Assembly (NCBI GenBank): GCA_024229495.1
Contig: JAAESJ010000596.1
Location: 1-44,715 of the forward strand
DNA from: Verrucomicrobiaceae bacterium
Lineage (GTDB): Bacteria; Verrucomicrobiota; Verrucomicrobiia; Verrucomicrobiales; DEV007
DNA: 44,715 nucleotides
Reading direction: 5' to 3'
Each line of letters opens with the position of its first letter. The stretch's first letter is position 1. Position numbers and translations under genes: made by a program. Below, piece after piece: positions 17,513-26,796 of the stretch. The notes beneath the pieces were generated by a model that saw only the letters and a list, made by a program, of their open reading frames with translations, had not been told where the DNA came from and did not search any database.

Positions 17513-18514
17513 CTATTCTTTTGCCCCTGAGAGGAATTCAGAGGGGTTCAGCACCAATCGTCCCCCGGAATTCCATGCATCAAATTTCTCCCACCCGCCA
17601 ATCAACAGGGATCTTGCTGCTGCAAAACGATCAGAAGCGCCAAGAACTACCACGATTAAACGCCGAGGGGTAACTCTGGTCCTCCCGTCCGGCAATTCCT
17701 CAACGATAGGCTTCCTGTCAGCACTGATCGCCAGGCAAGGCCCCGCCCTCCTCGTCAAGCCGGTCTTAATACCGTCAATGCCATCCTTGCCTAGCAACTT
17801 ATTTGTATTCTTGATCATAAAGTGTCTTACCCCCTCTTGTCCGTGAACAGCGACCTTCCTCTCCTTCTGCGAGCAGAAAAACGTAAACGAAGGCTTTCCA
17901 AGGGCATATATTGCAAGGCGGGCAATATCCGCAGCACTTGAATGCGGCAGCTTTTCCAGATGATCCATGCCATGGGGGTTGGTAAACAATGAATCTTTAG
18001 CCCCCTGCCTCTCAGCCAGGGCATTCATTTGGTTAACGAATTCTTCAACCGGGACTGTCCCTGCATCAACATTGCCGCGCACAAGAAGGTCCCTTCCCAC
18101 ATGATTGGCCAGGGTTTCAGCGGCCCAGTTGTCAGAACCGATCAAAGCGCAATAAAGGGCATCTCGCAGACTGATCCGCTCTCCCGGTCGCAAATTCATC
18201 CTGTTAGGACCGCCAATCAAATTACCGCTCGCGGGCACAATCGCCAACTCACTTAGGTCCGCACGAGTAAGCTCTGCCCAATCAAGAACGACCATCGCTG
18301 TTGCAATCTTGGTTAAGCTGGCCACCTGACGGCGCATTTGCCCCTGATGGGATGACAGGATTTTCTTGGAATGAAAATCCACTACAATATATGCCTCAAC
18401 CGTGGATTGCTGCCCTACCGAACGCTGAAGCCCTGACATGTAGAAAAAAGTAAGAAGCAAAAAAACAAACGAACAAAGCGAAGGAACCTTTCTTGAAGCA
18501 ACTGATGACATCAT
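17513..18514 (-). CDS. Serine-type D-alanyl-D-alanine carboxypeptidase (S11 penicillin-binding protein)
   Basis: 333 residues. An exported wall enzyme that trims the terminal D-alanine from peptidoglycan stem peptides. A signal peptide or anchor spans about 10-28 (LCSFVFLLLTFFYMSG). The three active-site motifs are in order: SLTK (Ser66 nucleophile, Lys69), SDN (127-129) and KTG (250-252), with the S11-typical 'TNPHGMD' in between. It is DacA/DacC-like but lacks the long C-terminal beta domain, so it is shorter than E. coli PBP5. It heads the reverse run that leads through lrp to hisC, with 59 bases to the next gene. Two adjacent ATG codons could start it. Confidence 0.93.
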   Translation of the reverse strand: MMSSVASRKVPSLCSFVFLLLTFFYMSGLQRSVGQQSTVEAYIVVDFHSKKILSSHQGQMRRQVASLTKIATAMVVLDWAELTRADLSELAIVPASGNLIGGPNRMNLRPGERISLRDALYCALIGSDNWAAETLANHVGRDLLVRGNVDAGTVPVEEFVNQMNALAERQGAKDSLFTNPHGMDHLEKLPHSSAADIARLAIYALGKPSFTFFCSQKERKVAVHGQEGVRHFMIKNTNKLLGKDGIDGIKTGLTRRAGPCLAISADRKPIVEELPDGRTRVTPRRLIVVVLGASDRFAAARSLLIGGWEKFDAWNSGGRLVLNPSEFLSGAKE

Positions 18515-19106
18515 TGGATTGTTGGAAATTTACTTAGCTTACCTGAAAATCAAGGTAACCTTTAGATAACGCAACTCTACAAGAGAAAACCTGATCTTTG
18601 CCAAGGGGGAGAATCTCTTCTTTTTCCAAAAACTTCAATGAGCCCACATCGCCCATTCTCTAGAGGATAGGACAGGCAACTTTTCAGAAAGCCACCGCCT
18701 ATGAATTGAAACGCCTTGCCCAAATCTATCATCCGATTATGTTCGCAAGCGAAAGACACAAGTGTTCAATTGCCCGGAAAGCGAAGTTAACTAACATCAC
18801 AAAACATTAACAGCCAATGCTTTACGTGTGTTTACATGAACTTTTCAGGAGCCTTCTAAACGAAGGGTTCAACAGTTTATGCAACGAACTGCCCCAGAGC
18901 AACTCAAGGGGCAGAATACACCGTGGCACTTATTCCGACGCCTTTCAGCACCAATACCTTAACCGACGGAGCTCCTCTGATATCAGCAGGCAGGCAGGTT
19001 TACCAAAAAACCCGGCCTCCCACAGCAAATCCAATGGATTCTGGACGCAATCGCGCAAGTCACGCTCCGCCACAAATACCGAACAACAAAAAGACCAAAA
19101 TACAAA
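18515..19106. other. 592-base gene-free region between divergent genes
   Basis: No convincing protein gene. A 137-codon open frame from 18817 runs into the next gene and has no recognisable content. The left side must hold the promoter for the carboxypeptidase run; TTACCT/AGGTAA arms (18539-18558) form a small inverted repeat there. The right side is probably the leader of the RNA-binding-protein gene and holds the GC-rich hairpin at 18889-18914. A small RNA cannot be excluded. Confidence 0.6.
18889..18914 (+). promoter_or_regulatory. GC-rich hairpin in the probable leader of the RRM gene
   Basis: CTGCCCC (18889-18895) and GGGGCAG (18908-18914) are perfect arms around a 12-base loop that itself contains GAG-CAA-CTC, so the stem can extend across a small internal loop. 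No U-run follows, which argues against a terminator. It lies about 190 bases before the RRM gene and could be a leader element. Confidence 0.4.
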
Positions 19107-19718
19107 ATGGCACAGTCATCCAATCATCAGCAACGTGGCAACCGTAACCACAGCCGCAACCGCAACCGCAACCGCAACCGCAACAATCGGGGCTCAAACG
19201 GCGGTGGCGGCAGCCAGCGCCGGTTCGTAAAGCAAAAAGTCCCCCGGCGCACCAGTAAACCTTCTTTCTGGGAAAAGTTTTGTAGCTGGCTGGGCTTTGG
19301 TCCCAAGCGCCCTAAACCACCACAACGCGCCTCAAAGGAAAGTTCCCGGTCCAGGACAAAAAGCACTGCCAAAAAGCAACCCCGGGACAGGGAACGGCAA
19401 CGCCAAAAGCCAAGGACTTCAGGACCTCCTGAAAAGGTTGCCGTCACCTCATCCAGGCTCTACGTGGGCAACCTTTCTTATTCAACAACAGGAGATGAAC
19501 TTGAAGCCCTCTTTGAAAAAACAGGAGAGGTTGTAAGGGCCGAAATCGTCTACCATCGACGCAGCAACCGCTCAAAGGGATATGCGTTTGTTGAAATGAA
19601 TGACGCAAATACTGCCCGAAAAGCCGCGGAGACTCTCCACGACCATGAGTTCATGGGAAGGAAAATCATCGTCAACGGGGCAACGAGCGCAGGGCCTCAG
19701 GATAACCAAAACGCTTAA
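19107..19718 (+). CDS. RNA-binding protein: basic disordered N-terminus plus one RRM domain
   Basis: 203 residues. The C-terminal RRM (about 117-190) has RNP2 as LYVGNL (118-123) and RNP1 as KGYAFVEM (157-164), so it should bind single-stranded RNA. Residues 1-110 are low-complexity and very basic: an Asn/Arg dipeptide run (16-28), a Gly patch, then many Ser, Lys and Arg. One hydrophobic island, FWEKFCSWLGFG (54-65), could form an amphipathic helix. Bacterial RRM proteins of cyanobacteria and verrucomicrobia are often cold- or growth-regulated, but most lack such a long tail. miaA follows after 24 bases in the same direction, so RNA binding and tRNA modification may share a transcript. The gene has no Shine-Dalgarno sequence and a long leader. 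Confidence 0.88.
   Translation: MAQSSNHQQRGNRNHSRNRNRNRNRNNRGSNGGGGSQRRFVKQKVPRRTSKPSFWEKFCSWLGFGPKRPKPPQRASKESSRSRTKSTAKKQPRDRERQRQKPRTSGPPEKVAVTSSRLYVGNLSYSTTGDELEALFEKTGEVVRAEIVYHRRSNRSKGYAFVEMNDANTARKAAETLHDHEFMGRKIIVNGATSAGPQDNQNA
19154..19183 (+). repeat. Five tandem copies of the hexamer CCGCAA
   Basis: Five perfect copies of CCGCAA lie within the 5' end of the RRM gene and encode the Asn-Arg dipeptide run. Length changes by slippage would add or remove dipeptides without breaking the frame. Confidence 0.9.
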
Positions 19719-19742
19719 CCCTCCTGGGCTTTCAGCGAGGCA

Positions 19743-20648
19743 ATGGGCCCGCTTTACATTACCGGTCCAACCGGGTCAGGAAAGAGCAGCATCGCGGCAA
19801 CTCTCGCTCATCGCATTGGTGGCGAAGTTGTCAACGCAGACGCATGCCAGTTGTATCGCAACCTTGAAATCGTTACCGCCGCGCCGACTGAAGAACAGCG
19901 ACAACTGGCACCACACCATCTTTACGGCACCCTTGAAGTAAGCGATGATTGCAACGCAGCCCACTATGCCGAAATCGCCAAGCCTGTAATCAATGAAATA
20001 ATGGAGCGCGGAAATTGCCCCGTCGTTGTCGGCGGCAGCGGACTCTACATGAAAAGCCTGACCCATGGCCTTGACGACCTTCCCGCTGCTGACCCCGGGT
20101 TGCGTGAGGAGCTTGATGCCCTCAGTCTGCCTCAACTGGTCAACAAATTGCAGCAAGTCGATCCGGATGCAGCAACTCAGGTGAACCTGAGCAACCGCCG
20201 CTACGTCACCCGAGCAGTAGAAATCAGCATCCTTGCAGGGCAACCAATGTCGAAGATAAAAACCAGCTGGGCGAACAGCTCACCGGATTTTGACGGAATC
20301 ATTATCACCCGGGACAGGGAGGAACTCTACTCGCGCATCAACATTCGCGTGAGTGAGATGATAGCGGAAGGATTAACCGAGGAAATCAGACAACTCCCCA
20401 AGGCGCTCTCTGCGACTGCCGCACGTGCTATCGGAATCCGTGAAATCAAAAGCTATATCGCCGGTGAATACACTCTTGATCAATGCATTGATTCAATTCG
20501 CCAAGCCAGCCGGCGCTATGCAAAGCGCCAACTGACCTGGTTTAAGAAAGAACCGGGCTTTCAAATGGTTTGCCTCAAGCCTGCTGAGGATACAGATTCA
20601 GTGGTTATGCGGATTCTCGCCCTTCACCCACGACCGGGACATGCCTGA
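19743..20648 (+). CDS. miaA: tRNA dimethylallyltransferase
   Basis: 301 residues, normal length. MiaA adds a dimethylallyl group to adenosine 37 of tRNAs reading UNN codons. It has the P-loop GPTGSGKSS (8-16), the DACQLYRNLEI block in place of the usual DSxQ(I/V)Y, the central VVGGSGLYMKSL and the C-terminal ARAIGIREI plus RYAKRQLTWF motifs of the family. The start ATG at 19743 is preceded by GAGG three bases upstream, too close to be a good ribosome site. The end overlaps aroB by eight bases. It is second in a run of RRM gene, miaA, aroB, dprA, topoisomerase III and an oxidoreductase. Confidence 0.95.
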   Translation: MGPLYITGPTGSGKSSIAATLAHRIGGEVVNADACQLYRNLEIVTAAPTEEQRQLAPHHLYGTLEVSDDCNAAHYAEIAKPVINEIMERGNCPVVVGGSGLYMKSLTHGLDDLPAADPGLREELDALSLPQLVNKLQQVDPDAATQVNLSNRRYVTRAVEISILAGQPMSKIKTSWANSSPDFDGIIITRDREELYSRINIRVSEMIAEGLTEEIRQLPKALSATAARAIGIREIKSYIAGEYTLDQCIDSIRQASRRYAKRQLTWFKKEPGFQMVCLKPAEDTDSVVMRILALHPRPGHA

Positions 20649-21723
20649 GCACACACAGACAATCCGGGTAAAATTACCCGGAAGCCCCTACGATGTCGTC
20701 ATCGGCAATGGGATATTACCATCCTGCGGAGAGCGCATTGCCTGCCTTGGAATTGGCGAGAGGTGTGCAGTAATCTCAGACAGCAACGTGGCGCCACTTT
20801 ACAGCGAAACCGTATGCGAATCACTGCGAGCATCGGGGATAACGCCAGATCCGGTGAACATCGATGCAGGAGAAGCGAGTAAATCCACGGACTGCGCAGA
20901 GAAAATATGCCGGCAGATGATTTCCGACGGACACGACCGTCACAGCTTCGTCGTTGCCCTTGGTGGCGGCGTAATCGGAGACCTTGCAGGGTTCGTGGCA
21001 GCCATATTTTATCGTGGCATTCCCTTTGTGCAGATACCCACTACCATCGTCGCCCAGGTTGACAGCTCGGTGGGTGGAAAAACCGGGGTTAATACACCGG
21101 AGGGCAAGAATCTTATCGGATGCTTCCATCAACCTCACCTGGTTATTGCCGACACCTCAACGCTGCAGTCACTGCCCGATCGTGAATTCAACGAAGGCTT
21201 TGCAGAAGTCATTAAGCACGCCGCAATTCGTGATGCCGATATGCTGGATGACATCATGGAAATTGACGGCCGGGAACAACTCACGCCCCTTATTGCCCGC
21301 AATGTCGCAATCAAGGCCCGCATCGTCGAGGAGGACGAGAAGGAAACCTCAGGGATCCGCGCATATCTCAACTACGGCCATACCATCGGTCATGCCATTG
21401 AAACAGCAGGTGGCTATGGTCGCCTGCTTCATGGTGAAGCCATCAGCCTCGGTCTGCTTGCGGCAAACAGCCTCTCCTGCACCAAGGCAGGGCTACCCAG
21501 CAACCAGGCAGAGCGCATCAGAGAAGCTCTGGAGAAGTTCAGACTGCCAACTACTCTCGATAAGTCGTTAGACACGGGAACTCTGCTGAAATTGATAAAA
21601 AGCGACAAAAAATTCCATAATGGCCGCATCCGGTTCGTCGTAGTTCCTGAACTTGGTCGAGCAGAACTTCGCAACGACATCACCGAGTCCGACATCACCC
21701 TCGCAATTCAAAGTTTACACTGA
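20641..21723 (+). CDS. aroB: 3-dehydroquinate synthase
   Basis: 360 residues. AroB makes 3-dehydroquinate from DAHP in the shikimate pathway, using NAD+ and a divalent metal. Visible landmarks are the N-terminal sheet, 'ALGGGVIGDLAGFVAAIFYRG', 'PTTIVAQVDSSVGGKTGVN', 'EGFAEVIKHA', the metal histidines in LNYGHTIGHAIE and the later RLLHGEAISLGL. The start overlaps miaA by eight bases, which points to coupled translation. aroE lies 16 kb away in the same window, so the shikimate genes are not clustered. Confidence 0.95.
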   Translation: MPEHTQTIRVKLPGSPYDVVIGNGILPSCGERIACLGIGERCAVISDSNVAPLYSETVCESLRASGITPDPVNIDAGEASKSTDCAEKICRQMISDGHDRHSFVVALGGGVIGDLAGFVAAIFYRGIPFVQIPTTIVAQVDSSVGGKTGVNTPEGKNLIGCFHQPHLVIADTSTLQSLPDREFNEGFAEVIKHAAIRDADMLDDIMEIDGREQLTPLIARNVAIKARIVEEDEKETSGIRAYLNYGHTIGHAIETAGGYGRLLHGEAISLGLLAANSLSCTKAGLPSNQAERIREALEKFRLPTTLDKSLDTGTLLKLIKSDKKFHNGRIRFVVVPELGRAELRNDITESDITLAIQSLH

Positions 21724-21731
21724 CTCCGACA

Positions 21732-22829
21732 ATGAACTCCAAGCAGGCTTACATCGCGCTAAACCTGCTTCCTCATATCGGTCCAGTTCGAGTTCACAGA
21801 CTCCTTGAGCATTTCGGCAACCCCAAGTCCATCCTATCGGCAAAAGTTGAAGAACTCATGCAGGTCAAGGGAATCGGACAAGAGGCATCTAAAAGTATCG
21901 CCAATTGGCGAACCCTGATCGATTTGCAGGATGAGCTAAAAAAGATTCAGGCCAGGGACATTGGAATCATCACTACCGAGGATGACAACTACCCTTCATT
22001 ACTAAAAAAAATCTATGCTCCTCCCATTGTACTTTACATATGGGGACGTCTGGAAAAATCGGATTCTGATGCCATTAGTATCGTCGGCTCACGACAAGCT
22101 ACTTACTATGGAAAACAAACCGCGAGAAAATTCGGCTTCCAGCTTGCTCACGCCGGCTTGTGCGTAATTAGTGGCCTTGCCAGAGGCATCGACTCTGCTG
22201 CCCATGAAGGGGCTCTGGCAGCGGGCGGACGAACAATAGCCGTTATTGGCAGCGGTCTTGGGAAACTATACCCCAAGGAAAACCAATGCCTTGCGGAAAA
22301 GATCTCCAGAAACGGCGCCGTCATCTCGGAATTTCCCGTGGATTTCCCGCCACAGAAACGCTCTTTCCCTCAACGCAACAGAATCGTTGCAGGCTGGGGA
22401 CAGGGAACACTGGTCATCGAAGCCGGTGCAAAAAGCGGTGCGCTTATCACCGCCGGGCAGGCCTCTGACAGCAACCGTGATGTCTACGCCGTCCCCGGGC
22501 AAGTAGATCGCCAGGAATCCCAGGGAGCAAACCGCCTTATCCAACAGGGCGCAAAGCTCGTTATCGATGCCCGAGACGTGTTGGAGGAAATGGCTATTGA
22601 ATTTACCGATGTCGGGAAAAAACCGGAAATTTGCAGTTCAAGGGCCAAGTTGATGTCAAATTCGGAAAAAATAATTTATGGCTCTCTGGGGCCTGACCAG
22701 GCCCACATCGACGAGGTCTCAAACCAAGTAAACATGGGGGTTGCAGAGGTATCTGCCACCCTCCTCAAGTTGGAAATAAAACAGCTCGTCAAGCAGCTTC
22801 CTGGCAACTACTTCGTGAAACTCGTTTGA
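21732..22829 (+). CDS. dprA: DNA-processing protein DprA (DNA uptake, RecA loader)
   Basis: 365 residues. DprA binds incoming single-stranded DNA during natural transformation and loads RecA. The N-terminal part has helix-hairpin-helix character (LLPHIGPVRVHRLLEHFG, VKGIGQEASK). The Rossmann-type core shows IVGSRQATYYG, SGLARGIDSAAHEGAL, IGSGLGKLYPKEN, ISEFP and the FPQRNRIVAGWGQGTLVIEA segment. A C-terminal winged helix is present (about 300-365, 'AHIDEVSNQVNMGVAEVSATLLKLEIK'). It lies eight bases after aroB. The gene suggests competence is possible, but DprA is widespread and no pilus genes are in view. Confidence 0.95.
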   Translation: MNSKQAYIALNLLPHIGPVRVHRLLEHFGNPKSILSAKVEELMQVKGIGQEASKSIANWRTLIDLQDELKKIQARDIGIITTEDDNYPSLLKKIYAPPIVLYIWGRLEKSDSDAISIVGSRQATYYGKQTARKFGFQLAHAGLCVISGLARGIDSAAHEGALAAGGRTIAVIGSGLGKLYPKENQCLAEKISRNGAVISEFPVDFPPQKRSFPQRNRIVAGWGQGTLVIEAGAKSGALITAGQASDSNRDVYAVPGQVDRQESQGANRLIQQGAKLVIDARDVLEEMAIEFTDVGKKPEICSSRAKLMSNSEKIIYGSLGPDQAHIDEVSNQVNMGVAEVSATLLKLEIKQLVKQLPGNYFVKLV

Positions 22830-22867
22830 AAAATGCGGTAATTACGTCCTAGATTCGCCGCCGCAGG

Positions 22868-25489
22868 ATGTCCAAAAAACTTATTATTGCCGAAAAACCG
22901 AGTGTTGCCACTGACCTTGCCCGTGTTCTGCGCTCTGAACTCGGCGCCTTTGAAAAAAAGGGACGTGACCGCAATACCTACTTTGAAAGCGAATCAGCAG
23001 TGATCGCATCTGCAGTAGGGCACCTTGTCGAACTGCAAATGCCAGCAGGTCCTAATGGGAAAAAGCTACCCTGGGGCATGAAGCATCTTCCGGTGATCCC
23101 TGATGAGTTCCAGCTCCAGCCAATCGAAAGGAGCGAGAGCAGGCTCAAGCTTTTGCAAAAGCTCATCAAGCGTAAGGATGTCGAGACCGTCATTAATGCC
23201 TGTGACGCCGGGCGTGAAGGAGAGCTAATCTTTCGCTACCTCATGCAGATGGCCGTGACAAAGCAGACACAGCGCATGTGGATGCAGTCCATGACCGACA
23301 GTTCAATTATCACTGCCTTCGGCCAGTTGCGCGATGACGAACAGATGCTCCCCCTTGCTGACGCCGCACTTTGCCGCTCGGAAAGCGACTGGTTAATCGG
23401 TCTAAACGGCACCAGGGCGCTCACCGCATTTAACTCACGGCATGGCGGATTCAACGTCACCACTGCCGGGCGCGTCCAGACACCAACCCTGGTGATCCTT
23501 GCTGAACGCGAGAAAAAAATCCGGGAATTCCAGAAGGTTCCTTACTTTGAAGTGCACGCCAGCTTCCAGGTTAAGGCCGGTGAATATACCGGGCGTTGGT
23601 TCCGGGAAAACTTTAAGAAAGAGCAGGGCAATGAACAGGCCAAGGCCGAGCGAATATGGGAAAGCTCCGAGGCCGATGCAATTAAGGCAAGGTGTGAAGG
23701 GAAAACCGGCCTCGTCGAGGAAACGAAAAAGCCCGCGAAGCAGGCTCCCCCTCAACTCTACGATCTCACTACCCTGCAACGCGAGACCGGCTACTCTGCA
23801 CGCCGCACACTCCAGATTGCACAGGCTCTCTACGAGCGCCACAAGTTGTTGACCTACCCGAGAACAGACTCGCGCTGCCTTCCTGAGGACTACATCTCAA
23901 CGGTCAAAGAACACTTGAGGACATTCAGCCGCGCTGGAAGCAATCCTGTCTTAGCAAAGGAAATCATTGATGGTGCGGAAAAGGTACTCTCAAAGGACTG
24001 GCTCAAACCCAACAAGCGGATCTTCAATAACGCCAAGATCAGTGACCACTTTGCAATTGTTCCCACCGGCAAACTGCCAACAGCCGCACTCAAGGATGAT
24101 GAGCGACGGGTCTATGACATGGTGACACGCAGACTGATTGCCATCTTCTACCCCTCCGCGGAATTTGAAAACACCCGCCGAATCACTCGGGTTAGTGAAG
24201 ACACCTTCCTGACCACCGGGAAGGTCCTCGTAAAGCCGGGATGGCTGGAGGTTTATGGACGCAAGCCCGGCCTGGCAAATGATAAGGATGAACTGGTGAG
24301 CACAGAAACCGGCGAATCGGCAGAAGTGACATCCATAGAAATCAAGGCAGAGGAAACCAAGCCTCCCGCACGTTACACCGAGGCAACGCTGCTCTCAGCG
24401 ATGGAGACAGCGGGCAAGCGGGTTGATGATGAAGCATTGCGCGAAGCCATGAGCGAACGCGGCCTTGGAACACCTGCCACCCGCGCTGCAATTATTGAGG
24501 GACTCATTGCCCACAAGTATCTTTTCCGCCACGAGCAACAGAAGCGTGACCTTGTCGTCTCCAACAAGGGACTGGCACTGATTAACCTGCTCGATGAGAT
24601 CGGCATTGAGTCATTAAGATCTCCCGAGATGACCGGTGAATGGGAGTTCAAGCTCAAGGAAATGGAGCAGGGAAACCTCAACCGTGACTCCTTCATGAAG
24701 GAGATCAGGGAACTTACCGAAAAAATCGTAAGCCTAACGAGCAAAAGAATCGGCGAGCTTGAGAACCGCGTATTCCCTAACATCGAAGCCACCTGCCCTG
24801 AATGCCGTGAAAAAGGCCTCAAGCAAACCGATGGCAATTACTCGTGCATGAACAAGGAATGCAAGTTCAAGCTCAACAAGTATATCGCCAGTCACGAGCT
24901 TGTCAGCGAGCAGGCAGTGGAGCTCCTGGAAAAAGGCAGGATCGGCCCGTTTGAGGATTTCAAGAACCGGTTTGGTCAGCCCTTCAATGCAGAAATCACA
25001 CTCGAGGAAGGCAAGCGGGGAAGCTGGAAACCCGGCTTCATCTTTGAAGGGGATGACGAACGTGAAGCGGAAAGTAAAAACCTCAGTGACGAGCAGCTCT
25101 TGACCGAGATCCAGCTAACGGATGAAAAGTCTGCCAAGGTTTACCAGACTGAAAGCGCCTACATCTGCCCGGAAATGGCTCCGGACAAGCACAAGGGCGG
25201 CACCCGTATCGCAAAGCAAATCCTTCAGAAGGACATTCCGGAGGATCAAGCTATCAAGCTCTTCGCAGAGGGTAAGACTGATGTAATTCAAGGATTTATC
25301 TCAAAGAAAGGCAGGCCATTCAACGCCCAGCTGCTGCTTGATAAGTCCACCGGAAAGCTCGGTTGGGAATTTCCTCCGCGAGCCAAGAAGAAAACGACCA
25401 AGAAAAAGACGGCGCGGAAAAAAGTCGGTAAGAAAAAACCCGCCCCAAAGACCGCCAGTGAAGAAGATTCAGCAGCATCAACCTCATGA
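22868..25489 (+). CDS. topB: DNA topoisomerase III-type (type IA) with Zn ribbon and lysine-rich tail
   Basis: 873 residues. A type IA topoisomerase that nicks one strand through a tyrosine. The TOPRIM domain has IAEKPSVA (Glu9) and [12 protein letters not shown] (Asp113, Glu117, Glu119). The active-site Tyr330 lies in [20 protein letters not shown] (201-208) is typical of topoisomerase III rather than I. After the core comes a four-cysteine zinc ribbon (CPEC...CMNKEC), then topoisomerase C-terminal repeats with [11 protein letters not shown]-type endings, and finally a histone H1-like Lys/Ala/Thr tail. It follows dprA by 38 bases and its stop overlaps the next ATG. No topA is in view, so its role as sole or second enzyme cannot be judged. 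Confidence 0.92.
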   Translation: MSKKLIIAEKPSVATDLARVLRSELGAFEKKGRDRNTYFESESAVIASAVGHLVELQMPAGPNGKKLPWGMKHLPVIPDEFQLQPIERSESRLKLLQKLIKRKDVETVINACDAGREGELIFRYLMQMAVTKQTQRMWMQSMTDSSIITAFGQLRDDEQMLPLADAALCRSESDWLIGLNGTRALTAFNSRHGGFNVTTAGRVQTPTLVILAEREKKIREFQKVPYFEVHASFQVKAGEYTGRWFRENFKKEQGNEQAKAERIWESSEADAIKARCEGKTGLVEETKKPAKQAPPQLYDLTTLQRETGYSARRTLQIAQALYERHKLLTYPRTDSRCLPEDYISTVKEHLRTFSRAGSNPVLAKEIIDGAEKVLSKDWLKPNKRIFNNAKISDHFAIVPTGKLPTAALKDDERRVYDMVTRRLIAIFYPSAEFENTRRITRVSEDTFLTTGKVLVKPGWLEVYGRKPGLANDKDELVSTETGESAEVTSIEIKAEETKPPARYTEATLLSAMETAGKRVDDEALREAMSERGLGTPATRAAIIEGLIAHKYLFRHEQQKRDLVVSNKGLALINLLDEIGIESLRSPEMTGEWEFKLKEMEQGNLNRDSFMKEIRELTEKIVSLTSKRIGELENRVFPNIEATCPECREKGLKQTDGNYSCMNKECKFKLNKYIASHELVSEQAVELLEKGRIGPFEDFKNRFGQPFNAEITLEEGKRGSWKPGFIFEGDDEREAESKNLSDEQLLTEIQLTDEKSAKVYQTESAYICPEMAPDKHKGGTRIAKQILQKDIPEDQAIKLFAEGKTDVIQGFISKKGRPFNAQLLLDKSTGKLGWEFPPRAKKKTTKKKTARKKVGKKKPAPKTASEEDSAASTS

Positions 25490-26658
25490 AAGAGAACATC
25501 AGACTCGGTATCGTTGGGCTTGGCAACATGGGCCGGGCGCATCGGCAGAACATCATTGATGGTAAAGTCACCGGCATTGACCTGAGCGCCGTCTGTGACA
25601 TCCCCAAGGGATTACCCGATCAGAGAGATGGTGAGACCCAGTTTACCGATGTCGGAGCAATGATCTCCTCAGGGGAAATTGACGCCATCCATATTTGCAC
25701 CCCCCACCCATCACACCGGGACATCGGTGTGCAGGCACTCAAGGCAGGCCTACATGTGCTCATGGAAAAACCACTGGCCGTTCACAAATCCGACTGCCAG
25801 GCGCTAATCGATGCGTATGAGGCCACCGGTCGCGACAAAATCTTCGCCGCCATGTTCAACCAGCGGACAGATCCTCACTACAAGATTCTCAAGGAAAAAA
25901 TCGATTCGGGGGAAACTGGAAAAGTGCGCCGTATCCACTGGTCAGTAACAGACTGGTTCCGCACCGAATATTACTATGCCCTTGGCGGCTGGCGGGCAAC
26001 ATGGAAAGGGGAAGGCGGTGGCGTATTGCTAAACCAATGCCCGCACAACCTTGACCTGTTTCAGTGGCTATTCGGCATGCCTGAGCAAGTTACCGGATTT
26101 CTGAATTTCGGACGCTACCACCAAATTGAGGTAGAAGATGATGCAACGCTTTATTTTCGTTACCCGGACGGGAAAAATGCCACCTTCATCACTTCAACGG
26201 GAGAAGCCCCCGGCGTTAATCGACTCGAGGTTATTGCCGAACGTGGCACCCTCACAGTCGAGGAAGGGGTTATCCGCTGGGTTCGTAATGAAACCGAGGC
26301 TGCAATCTTCAGCGAAACCGCCGAATCGGGATTCACAAAGCCGGAGACCACAGAGATCGAGATCCCTATTGACGGCAGAGGCGGACAGCATATTGAAATT
26401 CTACAGAATTTCGCTGACGCAATACGAAATGGAGCAGCGCTCATCTCCCCTGCCATTGAGGGCATCCACAGTGTTGAACTGGCAAATGCCGCACTTCTCT
26501 CCGCTTGGTCGGGAGCAACAATCAACCTTCCTATGGACGCTGAAAAATACGCCGACATTCTCAATGACAAGGCGGAAAGCTCAACTTTCAGGAAGAAGGA
26601 TATTCAAGCCGCCGCCACAGCGTCACCGGAGGATTTTGCCAAGTCCAACAAGACCTAG
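25486..26658 (+). CDS. Gfo/Idh/MocA-family oxidoreductase (cytoplasmic)
   Basis: 390 residues. The NAD(P)-binding domain begins at once ([15 protein letters not shown], the GxGxxG loop), with the family 'CTPHPSH' and 'MEKPLAVH' motifs (the Lys-Pro of the EKP signature). The second domain carries the [20 protein letters not shown] block, whose His is usually near the active site. There is no signal peptide, unlike the protein at 2446-3792. Family members oxidise or epimerise sugars, inositols and their phosphates. It overlaps the topoisomerase gene by four bases and precedes a TIM-barrel sugar isomerase by 138 bases. Such a pair commonly works on one sugar, but the substrate is not evident. 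Confidence 0.92.
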   Translation: MKENIRLGIVGLGNMGRAHRQNIIDGKVTGIDLSAVCDIPKGLPDQRDGETQFTDVGAMISSGEIDAIHICTPHPSHRDIGVQALKAGLHVLMEKPLAVHKSDCQALIDAYEATGRDKIFAAMFNQRTDPHYKILKEKIDSGETGKVRRIHWSVTDWFRTEYYYALGGWRATWKGEGGGVLLNQCPHNLDLFQWLFGMPEQVTGFLNFGRYHQIEVEDDATLYFRYPDGKNATFITSTGEAPGVNRLEVIAERGTLTVEEGVIRWVRNETEAAIFSETAESGFTKPETTEIEIPIDGRGGQHIEILQNFADAIRNGAALISPAIEGIHSVELANAALLSAWSGATINLPMDAEKYADILNDKAESSTFRKKDIQAAATASPEDFAKSNKT

Positions 26659-26726
26659 ACCAGGCTAGTTCCAAGAGGCATGCATTACGCGCCGGGTTGT
26701 CAATCATGGGCACCGCCACAGAATTG

Positions 26727-26742
26727 ATCCATACTTATGGAT
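26727..26742. other. Short perfect inverted repeat in the gap before the isomerase gene
   Basis: ATCCATA and TATGGAT are separated by CT. The two-base loop is too tight for a good RNA hairpin, so a dimer-binding operator is as likely. It lies about 55 bases upstream of the sugar isomerase ATG. Nothing else is seen in the 138-base gap. Confidence 0.3.
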
Positions 26743-26796
26743 AACCCTGCAACTCAAAACTTGCATACGGCACGCCGCCGAGCATGATATGGCCTC

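Noticed and set aside
19154-19183. Hexamer run as a phase-variation switch
   Set aside because: The unit is six bases, so copy-number changes keep the frame; on/off switching is not expected.
18817-19230. A 137-codon open frame in the gap before the RRM gene
   Set aside because: Overlaps the real gene in another frame and ends in an Ala/Thr run that is just the shifted hexamer repeat; no homology seen.
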